The notes beneath the pieces were generated by a model that saw nothing but the letters and a program-made list of their open reading frames with translations, searched no databases and was not told the DNA's origin. A stretch of DNA of 41,392 nt from Hyphomicrobiales bacterium (GTDB lineage: Bacteria > Pseudomonadota > Alphaproteobacteria > Rhizobiales > Rhizobiaceae): contig UCJH01000067.1 of NCBI GenBank assembly GCA_900472785.1, positions 1 to 41,392 on the forward strand, in the 5' to 3' direction. A program made the translations under genes and the position numbers. Positions 41,025-41,392 of this stretch are shown in pieces. Position 1 is the first letter of the stretch. Each line of letters opens with the position of its first letter.

Positions 41025-41093
41025 CGCCTCGAAAAAGGCAAGCAAAAACAGGGACTGCAACCAGATCAACCCGGCAAAACAGGGACACGGACA

Positions 41094-41360
41094 ATGGCAC
41101 GCTTTGACATTCAGAATGCTTCGGACGCGACAATGGGTGGCGAAAACCGCGCGGACGTTTTTTGTGAAATGGGCCTGATGTATGCAACCGGACGTGGTTG
41201 CGACGTCGACCTGATCGCAGCCCACAAATGGCTGAACATTGCCGCCATCAAGGGCTCCGACCGGGCAGCGGCGCTGCGCGCCGATCTCGCCGCCAGCATG
41301 ACGAAGATGGAACTCGCCGCAGCCCTGCGCGCTGCTCGCGAATGGATGACGATGCACTGA
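41094..41360 (+). CDS. Short Sel1-repeat protein
   Basis: An 88-aa protein with essentially one Sel1-like repeat: CEMGLMYATGRGCDVDLIAAHKWLNIAAIKG is the canonical repeat with the YATG and A-KWLN-AA positions conserved. A helical tail follows (LRADLAASMTKMELAAALRAAREW). It has no signal peptide. Longer Sel1 proteins act as scaffolds; a one-repeat version probably binds a single partner. The ATG at 41094 has AGGGACACGG upstream. The function is unknown. A structured leader precedes it. Confidence 0.82.
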   Translation: MARFDIQNASDATMGGENRADVFCEMGLMYATGRGCDVDLIAAHKWLNIAAIKGSDRAAALRADLAASMTKMELAAALRAAREWMTMH

Positions 41361-41366
41361 AAAGGC

Positions 41367-41392
41367 AATAGCCAATAGGAAATAGGAAATAG
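41367..41392. repeat. Tandem 7-bp repeat at the window end
   Basis: AATAG occurs at 41367, 41374, 41381 and 41388, exactly every 7 bases (units AATAGCC, AATAGGA, AATAGGA, then AATAG at the edge). The array may continue past the window. It starts 6 bases after the Sel1-like stop codon. Confidence 0.65.

Larger units (their letters stand above)
40562..41093. other. Divergent intergenic region between DUF2147 and Sel1-like genes
   Basis: About 530 bases. The left part carries the DUF2147 promoter and operator. The middle (40740-40900) is AT-rich and contains a small hairpin (GCCCG/CGGGC, 40823-40838) and an inverted repeat TTTGAA-N10-TTCAAA (40876-40897). The right part is a structured leader in front of the Sel1-like gene. 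No gene is supported. Confidence 0.5.

Noticed and set aside
40877-41107. 76-codon very basic plus-strand frame upstream of the Sel1-like gene
   Set aside because: It spans the structured leader and runs into the Sel1-like start. Its extreme Arg/Lys content reflects base composition, and no ribosome binding site precedes it.

Overview
This window is chromosomal DNA from an alphaproteobacterium of the order Hyphomicrobiales, most likely family Rhizobiaceae (Rhizobium, Agrobacterium, Sinorhizobium group). The evidence is high GC with GC-rich third codon positions, the order feuN-feuP-feuQ / cycHJKL / degP / response regulator-histidine kinase / glnE / pleC-like kinase / pepN as known from Sinorhizobium, and short GGGGAGGG-type palindromes typical of these genomes. 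No rRNA, tRNA, CRISPR array, insertion sequence or integrase was seen.

Left end (1-5.0 kb): the distal tail genes of a gene-transfer-agent (GTA) type particle, in the order hub (partial), NlpC/P60 peptidase and giant TIM-barrel tail-tip protein, followed by a small holin-like membrane protein. The peptidase reading frame carries a short palindromic repeat.

Core block (5.0-24.6 kb): the FeuN-FeuP-FeuQ envelope/osmotic signalling module, a 17-kDa-antigen-like lipoprotein, four cytochrome c maturation genes coupled by ATGA overlaps, a DegP/HtrA protease, a second OmpR-type two-component pair, glnE, a convergent PleC-like PAS histidine kinase, and aminopeptidase N. The region in front of the PleC-like kinase holds four GANTC sites within 51 bp plus a CtrA-type TTAACCAT, which suggests cell-cycle and methylation control.

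Metabolic and accessory part (24.6-41.4 kb): DMT and MFS transporters, two short genes not previously delimited here (48 and 58 codons), a uracil-DNA glycosylase-like protein lacking two iron-sulfur ligands, a YegD-type Hsp70, ETF:ubiquinone oxidoreductase behind a LiuR-like operator, and an L,D-transpeptidase with a CtrA box and a hairpin over its ribosome binding site. These are followed by DoxX, a divergent oxidoreductase/HxlR pair, a lipid-kinase-like protein, a Phd/ParE-type toxin-antitoxin pair, AMP nucleosidase with an apparently leaderless promoter, YnfA, two more very small exported-protein genes, a DUF2147 protein with a second LiuR-like operator, and a one-repeat Sel1 protein behind a structured leader.

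Most genes are ordinary rhizobial housekeeping and envelope functions. The less expected material lies in regulatory DNA and in the small genes. Product names rest on motif recognition by eye, and no database search was run.
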